Positions 16,713 to 27,102 are shown, counted from the stretch's first letter. The stretch: 64,000 nt of DNA from Silicimonas sp. (GCA_022824525.1 JAJDZT010000119.1:1-64000); one strand, 5' to 3'. Notes: generated by a model from the letters alone, not told the origin. Numbers and translations: made by a program.

Positions 16713-17243
16713 ATGAAAACCGCAGCACTCTTTTCGCTAGTTCTGACTGCATTGGCCGCCACCGCTCCCGCAACGCGCGCTCAGGAGGCCACAGTGCCGG
16801 AATCCGCCATGACGTTTTCTGCGATGGCGGATATCGTCAAGGCATTGGATCCTGACGCTACGGTATCTGCAGGCGGCATTGGGCTTACCATCGGCAATGT
16901 GCCGGTCACGATCGTCGCCGATGCGCAAGCAAATCGGATGCGCATCCTTGTGCCAATTGCGTCCGTCGCGGGATTGAGTGAGGCAGACTTTTTGCGCCTC
17001 ATGCAGGCAAACTTCGATACGGCGTTGGATGCGCGATATGCTGTCGCAAACGAGAGGTTGTGGTCTGTATACATCCATCCGCTTGCAGAACTGGAACGTT
17101 CGCAGTTTGTTTCAGGGCTGGCGCAGACGGTGACACTGGCGCGCAACTATGGTGGCACTTATTCCTCCGGCGGGGCGATCTTTGGCGGTGGCGACAGCGG
17201 TGCGCTTTATCGTGAGCTTCTGGATCGAAGCGAGGAGCTTTAA
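16713..17243 (+). CDS. Secreted YbjN-like protein
   Basis: 176 residues from an ATG with a TTAGGAGAA ribosome site. A signal peptide (MKTAALFSLVLTALAATAPA, cleavage near TRAQEA) precedes a single domain with SEADFLRLMQANFDTALDAR and WSVYIHPLAELERSQF, resembling the YbjN/type III chaperone-like fold. Glycine-rich C-terminus (YSSGGAIFGGGDSG). Function unknown; probably periplasmic. Its stop is 2 bp from the convergent DUF2314 gene. Confidence 0.7.
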   Translation: MKTAALFSLVLTALAATAPATRAQEATVPESAMTFSAMADIVKALDPDATVSAGGIGLTIGNVPVTIVADAQANRMRILVPIASVAGLSEADFLRLMQANFDTALDARYAVANERLWSVYIHPLAELERSQFVSGLAQTVTLARNYGGTYSSGGAIFGGGDSGALYRELLDRSEEL

Positions 17244-17245
17244 CC

Positions 17246-17779
17246 CTACCAGTCCGTGGGTACAGGCACGTCGGAGAGCAGCATCGCGATCTTCGCAGCC
17301 TCCGAACGGGGAATGTGGGGCAGAAGAACCCGGGTCGTAAAACTCCCATAGAGTTTGGAGTCTTTTCCGAAGAAAGACCAATCCCTGACTTGATCACGGT
17401 GGAATGCCACTGTGTCGCCTACGGCCGCGTCCTTTATGTGTTGGGGCGCGTTTGCAAATTGCCCGAGGAACCCATCCGGGGATGTCTGTGCAAAAGGTGC
17501 CACCCAGATCACTTCGGCATGCTCTCCGCCAGTCGGTATCGCAATCTTCACGGCAGCCCCTTCCATGGTTGCGCCGCTTTCAGTCAGGACATGGGAGAGA
17601 AACTGGTCGAAGTGGCGTCGTGCCGCCGACTCGGCGTCGTTCATGGCGGCATCGCTTGCGGAAAGCTGAACGACTGGACCGGTATCGTCTGCGGCAGCGC
17701 CCTGCCCAAGATTGGCGGCCACGGTTGCCGCGACTAAACAAAGGGTTGCTGAAAGCCGCACCTTGGTTCTCCATCGCAT
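17246..17779 (-). CDS. Secreted DUF2314-type protein
   Basis: 177 residues from an ATG with GGGAGACC upstream. A signal peptide ends near GQGAAADD. The C-terminal half has the YegJ/DUF2314 pattern (EVIWVAPFAQ, then GDTVAFHRDQVRDWSFFG), a domain of unknown function found in periplasmic and cytoplasmic small proteins. It is divergent from pyruvate carboxylase with a 178-bp shared upstream region. Confidence 0.75.
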   Translation of the reverse strand: MRWRTKVRLSATLCLVAATVAANLGQGAAADDTGPVVQLSASDAAMNDAESAARRHFDQFLSHVLTESGATMEGAAVKIAIPTGGEHAEVIWVAPFAQTSPDGFLGQFANAPQHIKDAAVGDTVAFHRDQVRDWSFFGKDSKLYGSFTTRVLLPHIPRSEAAKIAMLLSDVPVPTDW

Positions 17780-17957
17780 GTTCGGTCTCCCAATACCGTT
17801 GCACGATGAGTTTCGTGGGGAAATGGGCCGAAATGCCGCTGCAACATGGCCATTTCTGGGTATGAAGGCGGGCCTTAAGCCCCCGGAAACGCTGTTGGAC
17901 TTGCCGGAACGATGGGAAGGGGCTAGGCATGCTGCGACTGCAGAAAGGGGGTTCCCC

Positions 17958-20900
17958 ATGGCCGAATTCAAGAAAATCCTGATAGCCAACAGGGGAGAGA
18001 TCGCGATCCGGGTGATGCGGGCGGCAAATGAGCTCGGCAAGCGAACCGTCGCGGTCTATGCAGAAGAAGACAAACTCTCGCTACATCGTTTCAAGGCGGA
18101 CGAAGCCTACCAGATCGGAGCTGGTCTCGGCCCGGTGGCCGCTTATCTCTCCATTCCCGAAGTTATCCGGATTGCACGAGAGTCTGGCGCTGACGCCATT
18201 CACCCGGGCTATGGCTTGTTGTCGGAAAACCCCGAGCTGGTCGATGCTTGCGCGAAAAACGGTATCACATTCATCGGTCCGAAAGCCGATACCATGCGTG
18301 CCCTCGGTGACAAGGCCAGCGCACGAAAGGTCGCGATCAAGGCTGGGGTTCCGGTGATCCCGGCAACTGATGTCCTGGGCGACGACATGAAGAAGATCGC
18401 CAAACAGGCCGAGGAAATCGGGTATCCCATGATGCTCAAGGCTTCGTGGGGCGGCGGCGGCCGCGGGATGCGTCCGATCTACGGTCCGGACGAACTCGAA
18501 GAAAAGGTGCTCGAGGGGCGACGTGAGGCCGAGGCCGCCTTTGGCAACGGCGAAGGTTACCTTGAAAAGATGATCCAGCGTGCGCGTCACGTCGAGGTGC
18601 AGATCCTCGGTGACAGCCACGGCAACATATATCACCTCTGGGAACGTGATTGCTCGGTACAACGTCGGAACCAGAAGGTCGTTGAACGCGCGCCCGCACC
18701 GTATTTGAGCGGCGCTCAACGTGAAAAGATCTGTGGGTTGGGCAAGAAGATTGCCGAGCAGGTGAACTACGAATGCGCCGGAACCATCGAATTCCTGATG
18801 GATATGGATACAGGCGAGTTCTACTTCATCGAGGTCAATCCACGCGTACAGGTCGAACACACCGTGACAGAAGAGGTCACCGGCATCGACATCGTACAAG
18901 CCCAGATCAAGATCGCCGAAGGAAAATCGCTTGTCGAAGCGACAGGCACAGCCACGCAGTACGACGTTCAACTGAACGGCCATGCGATCCAGTGTCGAGT
19001 GACAACCGAAGACCCAACCAACAACTTCATTCCGGACTACGGTCGCATCACCGCTTATCGTGGAGCGACCGGCATGGGTATCCGTCTGGACGGTGGCACG
19101 GCCTATTCTGGCGCCGTTATCACGCGGTATTACGACTCTCTTCTTGAAAAAGTCACGGCGTGGGCGCCGACGCCCGAGGCTGCGATTGCCCGAATGGACC
19201 GTGCTTTGCGCGAGTTCCGTATTCGCGGGGTCTCAACCAACATCGCGTTTGTCGAGAACCTCCTTAAGCACCAGACGTTCCTGAACAACGAATACCACAC
19301 CAAGTTCATCGATGAGACGCCGGAACTGTTCGATTTTTCGCCGCGGCGCGACCGGGCCACGAAGATCCTGACCTATGTCGCGGATATCACCGTGAATGGT
19401 CATCCAGATGTCGCCGGCCGTCCGCGTCCGCCTGTCGGTCTGCGATTGCCGATCGTGGCGAGCACCGCAGCCGAGACGGCCAAGCCTGGGACCAAACAGA
19501 TCCTTGATGAATTCGGACCAGAGGCGGTTGCGAACTGGATGCTGGAACAAAAGCAGCTTCTGGTGACCGACACGACGATGCGTGATAGTCACCAGTCGCT
19601 GCTCGCGACCCGAATGCGCTCGATCGATATGATCAAAATAGCGCCGAACTATGCGCACGACCTTCCTGAGCTCTTCAGTATGGAATGTTGGGGCGGTGCC
19701 ACGTTCGATGTGGCCTATCGCTTCCTGCAGGAATGTCCTTGGCAACGCCTGCGCGATCTTCGCGAGAAGATGCCAAACCTGATGACGCAGATGCTGCTGC
19801 GCGGCTCGAACGGCGTTGGCTACACCAACTACCCGGACAACGTAGTGCAAAGCTTCGTGCGTCAGGCCGCCGAAAGCGGGATCGACCTGTTCCGTGTCTT
19901 CGATCCACTCAACTGGGTCGAAAATATGCGGGTTTCGATGGATGCCGTTCTTGAGAGCGGCAAAGTCCTGGAAGGCTGTCTTTGTTACACGGGCGATATC
20001 CACGATCCGAACCGAGCCAAGTACGATCTGAAGTATTACGTCGACATGGCGAAAGACCTGCAGAAGGCGGGGACCCACATACTTTGCATCAAGGACATGG
20101 GCGGTCTGGTGAAACCTGATGCGGCTCGTGTCTTGGTTAAGGCGCTCAAGGAAGAAACCGGGCTTCCGGTTCACTTCCACACCCACGATACGGCTGGTAT
20201 CGCATTGGCTTCCATCCTGGCAGCCGCCGATGCGGGCGTCGACGCGGTCGACTGTGCAATGGACTCGCTGTCCGGTAATACGTCGCAGGCGACGCTTGGC
20301 ACCCTCGTCGAGGCGCTACGGCACTCGGATCGTGCGACCGGGCTCGATATCGACGCCATCCGCCAGATTTCGAATTACTGGGAAGCGGTGCGCGAGCATT
20401 ACTTGGCCTTCGAAAGCGGCATGCAATCGCCCTCATCGGAAGTTTACCTTCATGAGATGCCCGGCGGTCAGTTCACCAATCTAAAAGCGCAGGCGCGCTC
20501 GATGGGGCTCGAAGATCGCTGGCACGAGGTCGCCAAGACTTACGCTGACGTGAACCACATGTTTGGCGATGTCATCAAAGTCACGCCGATTGCAAAGACT
20601 GTCGGCGATCTGGCCCTGACGCTGGTCAGCCAGGGTATGACTTGTGAAGATCTGCTAAAATCGAAATCCGATTTTTCGTTTCCTGACAGCGTCATAACAC
20701 TGATGAAGGGGCAGGTGGGGCAGGCCCATGGTGGCTTCCCGAAGGACATTCAGAAAAAGGTCCTCAAGGGCGAAAAACCAATTGTGGAACGCCCTGGCTC
20801 TTTGCTTGAACCGACGGACCTCGAAGCTGAGCGAAAAAAACTTGAAGACCAGTTCGAAGAAACGATTGATGATGAGGACCTGAACGGATCGCTCATGTAT

Positions 20901-21398
20901 CCCAGCGTCTTTGCCGACTACATGAACCGCCACGCAATCTACGGTCCTGTTCGCACTCTGCCCACGCGAACATTCTTCTACGGGATGACGCCTGGGGAGG
21001 AGATCTCAGCCGAAATCGATCCGGGAGTGACGCTCGAAATTCGCTGTCAGGCGATTGCCGATACGAACGAGGAAGGCGTGGCCAAGGTGTTTTTTGAGCT
21101 TAACGGCCAGCCGCGTATCATTCGGGTTCAGGACCGATCAGTTTCCGATGTAACGACTGCAAATGCCAAGGCGGACCGGACAAACCCGAACCACATCGGT
21201 GCACCGATGCCGGGTGTCGTCGCGTCTGTCGCGGTCGAGGCAGGAGCCGAGGTCAAGAAAGGCGATATGATCCTCACCATCGAGGCCATGAAAATGGAAA
21301 CAGGTATCCATGCCGAACGCGACGCAACCGTAAAGGCCGTTCATGTGACGGCCGGTACGCAGATTGACGCCAAGGACCTGTTGGTGGAACTTGAGTAG
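17958..21398 (+). CDS. pyc: Pyruvate carboxylase
   Basis: 1146 residues, the full length of a single-chain pyruvate carboxylase. Domains in order: biotin carboxylase (1-about 460; KKILIANRGEIAIRV start, glycine-rich loop SWGGGGRGM, EVNPRVQVEHTVTEEV), carboxyltransferase (about 530-820; TDTTMRDSHQS, CIKDMGG with the lysine expected to be carbamylated, FHTHDTAG metal histidines), allosteric/tetramerisation region, and biotin carrier domain with biotinyl Lys1112 in EAMKMETG. It converts pyruvate and bicarbonate to oxaloacetate with ATP, the main anaplerotic step in these bacteria. Start chosen at MAEFKK because upstream extension runs into non-conserved sequence. Confidence 0.98.
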   Translation: MAEFKKILIANRGEIAIRVMRAANELGKRTVAVYAEEDKLSLHRFKADEAYQIGAGLGPVAAYLSIPEVIRIARESGADAIHPGYGLLSENPELVDACAKNGITFIGPKADTMRALGDKASARKVAIKAGVPVIPATDVLGDDMKKIAKQAEEIGYPMMLKASWGGGGRGMRPIYGPDELEEKVLEGRREAEAAFGNGEGYLEKMIQRARHVEVQILGDSHGNIYHLWERDCSVQRRNQKVVERAPAPYLSGAQREKICGLGKKIAEQVNYECAGTIEFLMDMDTGEFYFIEVNPRVQVEHTVTEEVTGIDIVQAQIKIAEGKSLVEATGTATQYDVQLNGHAIQCRVTTEDPTNNFIPDYGRITAYRGATGMGIRLDGGTAYSGAVITRYYDSLLEKVTAWAPTPEAAIARMDRALREFRIRGVSTNIAFVENLLKHQTFLNNEYHTKFIDETPELFDFSPRRDRATKILTYVADITVNGHPDVAGRPRPPVGLRLPIVASTAAETAKPGTKQILDEFGPEAVANWMLEQKQLLVTDTTMRDSHQSLLATRMRSIDMIKIAPNYAHDLPELFSMECWGGATFDVAYRFLQECPWQRLRDLREKMPNLMTQMLLRGSNGVGYTNYPDNVVQSFVRQAAESGIDLFRVFDPLNWVENMRVSMDAVLESGKVLEGCLCYTGDIHDPNRAKYDLKYYVDMAKDLQKAGTHILCIKDMGGLVKPDAARVLVKALKEETGLPVHFHTHDTAGIALASILAAADAGVDAVDCAMDSLSGNTSQATLGTLVEALRHSDRATGLDIDAIRQISNYWEAVREHYLAFESGMQSPSSEVYLHEMPGGQFTNLKAQARSMGLEDRWHEVAKTYADVNHMFGDVIKVTPIAKTVGDLALTLVSQGMTCEDLLKSKSDFSFPDSVITLMKGQVGQAHGGFPKDIQKKVLKGEKPIVERPGSLLEPTDLEAERKKLEDQFEETIDDEDLNGSLMYPSVFADYMNRHAIYGPVRTLPTRTFFYGMTPGEEISAEIDPGVTLEIRCQAIADTNEEGVAKVFFELNGQPRIIRVQDRSVSDVTTANAKADRTNPNHIGAPMPGVVASVAVEAGAEVKKGDMILTIEAMKMETGIHAERDATVKAVHVTAGTQIDAKDLLVELE

Positions 21399-21442
21399 AG
21401 CGACCTTTCACGGGTCATTTCTTCAAAACGACTAGGGTACGT

Positions 21443-21868
21443 ATGCCTAAGCGCATTGCGCAATTCTCCCTTCTCGTCCCGGATTACGATCCGGCCATAA
21501 GCTTTTTCACGTCGATTGGCTTTTCGGTGGTAGAAGACACCGATCTCGGGGGCGGAAAGCGTTGGGTGCGCATTGCCCTGCCTGGGGCTGACACCGAGCT
21601 CTTGCTCGCGCGAGCTGTCGGCGAACGACAGGTTGCTGCCATCGGAGAACAAGGTGGCGGGCGCGTTTGGCTGTTTCTGGAGACTGAAGACTTCGCCGGC
21701 GATCTTGATCGGCTCAAAGCGGCCGGCGCCACAATTGATGGGGTCCCGCGGGACGAGCCCTATGGTCGAGTGGTTGTTTGGCAAGACCCTTGGGGCAACC
21801 GCTGGGACTTGATCCAATACGCGCGTGCTGATCGTGGCGGAACGGGCGAGCCGCAAACGACGCTTTAG
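21443..21868 (+). CDS. VOC-family (glyoxalase/bleomycin-resistance-like) protein
   Basis: 141 residues, a single vicinal-oxygen-chelate domain: KRIAQFSLLVPDYDPAISFF start, WLFLETEDF in the middle and WQDPWGNRWDLIQYA at the end. These bind metals or small hydrophobic ligands; no specific role can be assigned. It lies 44 bp after pyruvate carboxylase and its stop overlaps the stop of the convergent oxidase gene. Confidence 0.85.
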   Translation: MPKRIAQFSLLVPDYDPAISFFTSIGFSVVEDTDLGGGKRWVRIALPGADTELLLARAVGERQVAAIGEQGGGRVWLFLETEDFAGDLDRLKAAGATIDGVPRDEPYGRVVVWQDPWGNRWDLIQYARADRGGTGEPQTTL

Positions 21869-23004
21869 GTGTTTTTCACCAAACGCTCAGACAGATCGGA
21901 GAGTTTGTCCACTCCGATCTGACCCATGCAGGAAATCATGTCCTGCTTGAGAATGCTGATAAGATGCTCCGGGCCCTTGGCGCCTAGTGCGCCGACGGCA
22001 TAATGGAACGCCCTGCCCAGCATCACGAAATCCGCACCAAGCGCGAGCGCGCGCATGATGTCGAGGCCACCCGTGACCCCACTGTCAAAAACGATGGGGG
22101 TGTCCGGCACTGCCTCTCGAATTGCGGGCAGGCAGGTGATCGATGCGGGTCCACCATCAAATTGCCGTCCGGAATGGTTGGATACCCAGATCGCATCAAC
22201 ACCTTGACCAACAAGAATTTTTGCGTCTTCCGGCTTCTGTATCCCTTTCACCAGGAGCGGCCCATCCCAGCGTTCCCGCATCCATGCGATGTCATCCCAA
22301 CTTGGATTGCCGCGGATCACATGACCAGCATGGGCAACCGATGTGGCCTCCATGTCCTTGGCATAGTCCTCGCAGAACTTCAGGCTCGGGATGCCTTCGC
22401 GAAGCGTCCCGATGGTCCATTCCGGATGGGTCATCATGGACCAGATCATTGCAGCATTCAGTTTCGGGGGAATGGTCAGGTTCGCACGCCGTTGGCGTTC
22501 CCGGCGACTCTCGAGAGGAACGTCAACTGTAAGAATAAGCGTATGGAAGCCGGCCTCTTTCGCGCGCCGTATCATGTCTGCGCGGATCTCGAGGTCTTTC
22601 GGCATGTAAAGCTGAAACCATCCCTGATCACCGATGTATGGCGCCAGAGTTTCGGGCACCACGGTTGCAACCGTCGACATGCAATAGGGTATGCCAACTC
22701 TTGCACAGGCCGCGGAAAGCAGTTTCTCTGCACCTGGCCACATGATCCCCGACATGCCTACGGGAGCGCAGCCGAACGGCAGCGGATAGTCGCAGCCAAG
22801 GAAGTTCGTTGAAAGGTCGGCCGCAGGTTCTCCTTCGAGGATCGCGGGCCAAAACTGGATCTCACTCAGCGCGTCTTGGTTGCGCCGATGCTGGTCTTCG
22901 CGCCCCGTCGCGCTGTCGAGGTACTCAAAGACGAAATGGGGAATGCGACGCCGCGCTCTTTTGCGCAGGTCTGATACGGCTGGATAGTAAGTTTCGAGGC
23001 TCAT
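21865..23004 (-). CDS. FMN-dependent alpha-hydroxy acid dehydrogenase/oxidase
   Basis: 379 residues, LldD/glycolate-oxidase family. Key features: YLDSATGRE early, FQLYMPKD, KGIQKPEDA (flavin-contacting lysine) and the active-site SNHSGRQFDGG with catalytic His and Arg, then FDSGVTGGLDI and ALGADFVMLGR for FMN phosphate. Likely oxidises L-lactate or a similar 2-hydroxy acid and passes electrons to quinone or O2. Start at MSLETYY with TGAGGTG upstream. 63 bp from the acyl-CoA dehydrogenase on the same strand. Confidence 0.92.
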   Translation of the reverse strand: MSLETYYPAVSDLRKRARRRIPHFVFEYLDSATGREDQHRRNQDALSEIQFWPAILEGEPAADLSTNFLGCDYPLPFGCAPVGMSGIMWPGAEKLLSAACARVGIPYCMSTVATVVPETLAPYIGDQGWFQLYMPKDLEIRADMIRRAKEAGFHTLILTVDVPLESRRERQRRANLTIPPKLNAAMIWSMMTHPEWTIGTLREGIPSLKFCEDYAKDMEATSVAHAGHVIRGNPSWDDIAWMRERWDGPLLVKGIQKPEDAKILVGQGVDAIWVSNHSGRQFDGGPASITCLPAIREAVPDTPIVFDSGVTGGLDIMRALALGADFVMLGRAFHYAVGALGAKGPEHLISILKQDMISCMGQIGVDKLSDLSERLVKNT

Positions 23005-23067
23005 GACGCACCTCAGACCAGAGAAATCGGAAACGTGCAATATGGCACCGGTTACCCGGGAGTTCTT

Positions 23068-24228
23068 TCAGTAAGATCTTGGCAAATCAAGAACATGTTG
23101 TGCGAGGTAAGACAGGATCAAATTTGTCGAGATTGGCGCGACTTGATACAGGCGCGTTTCGCGAAATTTGCGCTCAACGTCATATTCCTCGGCAAAACCG
23201 AACCCTCCGAAGGTCTGGATGCAGGCGTTGGCTGCTTCATTTGAGGCGTCGGCGGCGAGGAGCTTCGCCATGTTCGCTTCGGCACCCGGATTTTCACCCA
23301 TTTCGTAAAGTCTGAGGGCGTCCCGCACCATCAACTCGGCGGCCCGCATATTCGCATATGCGCGTGCAATGGGGAATTGGATGCCTTGGTTCTGGCCAAT
23401 GGCACGCCCGAAGACAGTGCGTTCGCCGGCATAATCCACGGCCTTTTCAATCAGCCACTTGGCGTCACCAATGCACTCGGCGGCGATCAGTATGCGTTCT
23501 GCGTTCATGCCGGAAAGGATGTAGCGAAAGCCCTTTCCTTCCTCTCCGATAAGGCTGTCCGCGGGAATACGCAGATCGTCGAAGAAAACTTCAGTCGTTG
23601 CGTGGTTCATCATTGTGCGTATCGGTCGAATGGTAAGTCCGTTCCCGATCGCAGCCCGCATATCGACAAGAAATACCGAGAGCCCTGCGGTTTGTTTCAT
23701 GCCTTCCTCAAGTGGAGTGGTCCGGGCCAGAAGTATCATAAGGTCGGAATGCTCCGCGCGACTGGTCCAGATCTTCTGCCCGTTCACGACGTAATCGTCG
23801 CCCTCACGGAACGCGGTTGTTTTCAAGGCTCCCGTATCTGTTCCCGATGTGGGTTCAGTGACTCCAAAGGCCTGCAACCTGAGTGAGCCGTCGGCGATGC
23901 CGGGCAGGTACGTTGATTTCTGTTCTTCGGAACCATGACGGAGAAGAGTGCCCATCGTATACATCTGCGCGTGGCAAGCGCCCGCATTGCCGCCAGACCT
24001 GTGGATTTCTTCGAGTATGGCAGCCCCCGCCGACAGAGGTAGGCCCGCGCCGCCGTACTCCTCGGGAATGAGTGCAGCGAGCCATCCCGCCTTGGTGAGC
24101 GCTTGAACGAACTCCGTCGGATAGGCCATGTCCCGATCAAGTTGCCGCCAATAGCTTCCAGGAAAATTCCTGCATAGTTTCGCGACGGCCTCTCGAATCT
24201 CGGAATGGTCAGCGTTGTGATCGAACAT
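23068..24228 (-). CDS. Acyl-CoA dehydrogenase
   Basis: 386 residues, standard length. Contains IPEEYGGAG, the FAD-binding FGVTEPTSGTDTGALKTTA and NGQKIWTSRAEHSD, and C-terminal QTFGGFGFAEEYDVERKFRETRL. It oxidises an acyl-CoA at the alpha-beta bond with electron transfer to ETF; chain specificity unknown. Start MFDHNADH with AGGAAAC upstream. It probably forms an operon with the hydroxy-acid oxidase and is divergent from uvrD. Confidence 0.93.
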   Translation of the reverse strand: MFDHNADHSEIREAVAKLCRNFPGSYWRQLDRDMAYPTEFVQALTKAGWLAALIPEEYGGAGLPLSAGAAILEEIHRSGGNAGACHAQMYTMGTLLRHGSEEQKSTYLPGIADGSLRLQAFGVTEPTSGTDTGALKTTAFREGDDYVVNGQKIWTSRAEHSDLMILLARTTPLEEGMKQTAGLSVFLVDMRAAIGNGLTIRPIRTMMNHATTEVFFDDLRIPADSLIGEEGKGFRYILSGMNAERILIAAECIGDAKWLIEKAVDYAGERTVFGRAIGQNQGIQFPIARAYANMRAAELMVRDALRLYEMGENPGAEANMAKLLAADASNEAANACIQTFGGFGFAEEYDVERKFRETRLYQVAPISTNLILSYLAQHVLDLPRSY

Positions 24229-24367
24229 GGCGGGTTTCCTGAGGTGTGTTCGCATATAGCTACGGCGAGGAGGGCGGGGGCCGCAAGGTGGCGGCCGACG
24301 AAGCTTGGCGAAAGAACAATGCGCGAACACCCTTTATCTTCCCGACACCACGCGCTACCTTTTCATC

Positions 24368-26734
24368 ATGAGCGAGTTTGAGGACTTTCCGGATCGCGTG
24401 CCCCTGTCGCAGCAGGCTCTTTCTGCCCGCCCTGTCGCGTATCTGGACGATCTGAACGCCCCGCAGCGGGAGGCTGTTGAGGCGCTCGACGGTCCAGTTC
24501 TGATGCTTGCAGGGGCGGGCACGGGAAAGACCAAAGCGCTAACCACCCGGATTGCGCATCTACTGAACACCGGCACCGCGCGCCCGAACGAGGTGTTGGC
24601 AGTCACCTTCACGAACAAGGCGGCCCGCGAGATGAAAACCCGCGTCGCCAACCTTCTTGGCCAGACCGTCGAGGGGATGCCATGGCTCGGGACGTTCCAC
24701 TCCATCGGCGTGAAGCTTCTGCGGCGGCATGCAGAGCTTGTGGGACTTAAGAGCAACTTCACCATTCTTGATACGGACGATCAGCTTAGGCTTCTGAAGC
24801 AACTGATCGTCGCTGCTGGGATCGATGAGAAACGCTGGCCCCCGCGTCACCTTGCCAATGTGATCGATGGCTGGAAGAACCGCGCGATCACGCCGGGCAA
24901 GGTTCCGACGGCGGATCATGGGGCATTCAACCACCGGGGCGCGGAGCTTTATGCCGAGTATCAAGACAGGCTGAAGACGCTCAACGCCTGCGACTTTGGC
25001 GACTTGCTCTTGCACGTGGTCACCATCTTTCAAGAGAACGAGGACGTTCTCGAAAAATACCAGCGATGGTTCCGCTACATTCTGGTGGACGAATACCAGG
25101 ATACAAATGTCGCACAGTATCTGTGGCTCAGGCTTCTGGCCCGAAGCCACAAGAACATCTGCTGCGTCGGCGACGACGATCAGTCAATCTATGGCTGGCG
25201 CGGCGCCGAAGTGGGCAACATCCTGCGGTTCGAGAAGGATTTTCCCGGCGCAAAGGTGATCCGGCTGGAGCAGAATTATCGCTCGACCCCGCATATTCTG
25301 GCCGCCGCGTCTTCCGTGATCGCAGCGAATACCGGGCGATTGGGAAAGACGCTCTTTACCGAAGAAACGGACGGCAAAAAGGTTCATCTCATCAGTCATT
25401 GGGATGGTGAGGAGGAAGCGCGTTGGATCGGGGAAGAGATCGAAAGCCTTCAGACCGGTACGCGGGGAATGGACGCGAAAAGCCTCAATGAAATCGCCAT
25501 CCTCGTTCGCGCCTCCCACCAGATGCGCGCCTTCGAAGACCGATTCCTGTCCATCGGGCTGCCCTATCGCGTGATCGGCGGACCGCGCTTTTACGAGCGG
25601 ATGGAGATACGTGATGCAATGGCCTATTTTCGGCTGGCTATCAGCACCGAAGACGACCTTGCATTCGAGCGTATCTACAATAAGCCGAAGCGGGGTTTGG
25701 GTGACAAGGCATTCCAGAAGATCCAGCTCTCCGCGCGTTCGAATGGCGTGTCGCTGGTCGAGGGTGCGAAACTTTTGCTGGATGCAAAGGGGCTCACCGG
25801 AAAGGCTGCGAAGGAGTTGGCGCTTCTGCTCGATAGCCTGACGCGCTGGCATCAGATGATCCGGGAAGAGCGCGATCACATCGAACTCGCCGAGATCATT
25901 ATTGACGAATCCGGCTATCCCGAAATGTACCTATTGCCGCCGGACGAAAACGCGCCGGAAAAGCCGCGGAAGGCTCGCGATGCCGAAAGTGCCGGACGGT
26001 TGGAAAACCTGAAGGAACTCGTCAAAGCCCTGGAAGGGTTCGAAAATCTTCAGGGCCTTCTCGAGCATGTCTCGCTCGTCATGGACAACGCGAGCGACGA
26101 CGAAGATGAAAAAGTTTCGATCATGACGCTTCATGCCGCCAAAGGTCTGGAGTTTCCGGCTGTGTTTCTTCCCGGCTGGGAAGACGGTCTTTTCCCGTCG
26201 CAGCGTGCAATGGACGAAAGCGGCTTGAAAGGGCTCGAGGAAGAACGACGACTTGCCTATGTCGGCTTGACGCGCGCCGAGGAATACGCAGTCGTAAGCT
26301 TCGCGCAAAACCGCCAGGTCTTCGGGTCGTGGCAGTCGCAAATGGCGTCCCGTTTCATCGACGAGATGGACGCGAGTGCCGTCGAAGTCCTTGGCGCTGC
26401 CGGGGAGCATGCGACCGCCGAAGTGCAAAGTGACCTTTATGAACGGGCCAGTCGTGCCGACGGATACAACTCGCCAGGGTGGAAACGCCTGCAGTCCAAA
26501 GCAAACGCGCGCGGTATGAGCCAGCCGCGAGAGGCACGGAACACCGTCATCGACCTCAATGCGGTCTCCGCCTTCACGGTCGGCGAACGCGTGTTCCACG
26601 ACAAGTTTGGCTACGGCACGATCACGGCGATCGAAGGTGACAAGCTTGATATTTCCTTTGAGAAAGCTGGCTTCAAGAAAGTCGTCGCGAAGTTCGTGAA
26701 GGCGGCTGAAGCGGCCGATGATATTCCTTTCTGA
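24368..26734 (+). CDS. uvrD: UvrD/PcrA-type DNA helicase
   Basis: 788 residues, SF1A helicase. Walker A LAGAGTGKTKALT, motif Ia TFTNKAAREM, Walker B LVDEYQDTN, motif III GDDDQSIYGWRG, motif IV QNYRST, and motif V/VI TLHAAKGLEFP and YVGLTRAEE. Unwinds DNA 3' to 5' in nucleotide excision and mismatch repair. The C-terminus has the PcrA/UvrD Tudor-like segment (GERVFHDKFGYGTITAIEG). Start at MSEFEDF. Confidence 0.96.
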   Translation: MSEFEDFPDRVPLSQQALSARPVAYLDDLNAPQREAVEALDGPVLMLAGAGTGKTKALTTRIAHLLNTGTARPNEVLAVTFTNKAAREMKTRVANLLGQTVEGMPWLGTFHSIGVKLLRRHAELVGLKSNFTILDTDDQLRLLKQLIVAAGIDEKRWPPRHLANVIDGWKNRAITPGKVPTADHGAFNHRGAELYAEYQDRLKTLNACDFGDLLLHVVTIFQENEDVLEKYQRWFRYILVDEYQDTNVAQYLWLRLLARSHKNICCVGDDDQSIYGWRGAEVGNILRFEKDFPGAKVIRLEQNYRSTPHILAAASSVIAANTGRLGKTLFTEETDGKKVHLISHWDGEEEARWIGEEIESLQTGTRGMDAKSLNEIAILVRASHQMRAFEDRFLSIGLPYRVIGGPRFYERMEIRDAMAYFRLAISTEDDLAFERIYNKPKRGLGDKAFQKIQLSARSNGVSLVEGAKLLLDAKGLTGKAAKELALLLDSLTRWHQMIREERDHIELAEIIIDESGYPEMYLLPPDENAPEKPRKARDAESAGRLENLKELVKALEGFENLQGLLEHVSLVMDNASDDEDEKVSIMTLHAAKGLEFPAVFLPGWEDGLFPSQRAMDESGLKGLEEERRLAYVGLTRAEEYAVVSFAQNRQVFGSWQSQMASRFIDEMDASAVEVLGAAGEHATAEVQSDLYERASRADGYNSPGWKRLQSKANARGMSQPREARNTVIDLNAVSAFTVGERVFHDKFGYGTITAIEGDKLDISFEKAGFKKVVAKFVKAAEAADDIPF

Positions 26735-26763
26735 GCCATTTTCTCGCAGCAGAGGAGATACTC

Positions 26764-27102
26764 ATGATCTACGACGCAGACAGTCCCGAAGGCTATCTTG
26801 CGGCTCTGGAAAACGACTGGCGCAAGGAAAAGTTGCTGGCGATCCGCGAGCACTTCCTCTCGATCGACGGTGTGACAGAGGGCATGCAATACAAGATGCT
26901 CTCCTACAAACGCGATAGCGATCCGGTTGCGATCATGAACGCGCAGAAAGGGTACGTCAGCATCTATATGGACGATCTCAGCGTACTCGACCCCGACGGT
27001 TCCCTTCTCAAAGGATACAATTGCGGTAAGTCATGCCTTCGCCTGAGAAAGACCGACGGCATAGAAATCGTTCAGGAACTGGTGGCAAGACGGCTAAGCT
27101 GA
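26764..27102 (+). CDS. DUF1801-type small protein
   Basis: 112 residues with a GAGGAGATACTC ribosome site. MQYKMLSYKRDSDPVAIMNAQKGYVSIYM and the NCGKSCLRLRK segment fit the YdhG/DUF1801 fold, a small protein of unknown function. It follows uvrD by 29 bp and is convergent with carB. Confidence 0.75.
   Translation: MIYDADSPEGYLAALENDWRKEKLLAIREHFLSIDGVTEGMQYKMLSYKRDSDPVAIMNAQKGYVSIYMDDLSVLDPDGSLLKGYNCGKSCLRLRKTDGIEIVQELVARRLS

Noticed and set aside
17712-17957. Upstream extension of pyruvate carboxylase by 82 residues
   Set aside because: The family begins at MAEFKKILIANRG; the extension runs through the divergent promoter and the DUF2314 gene.
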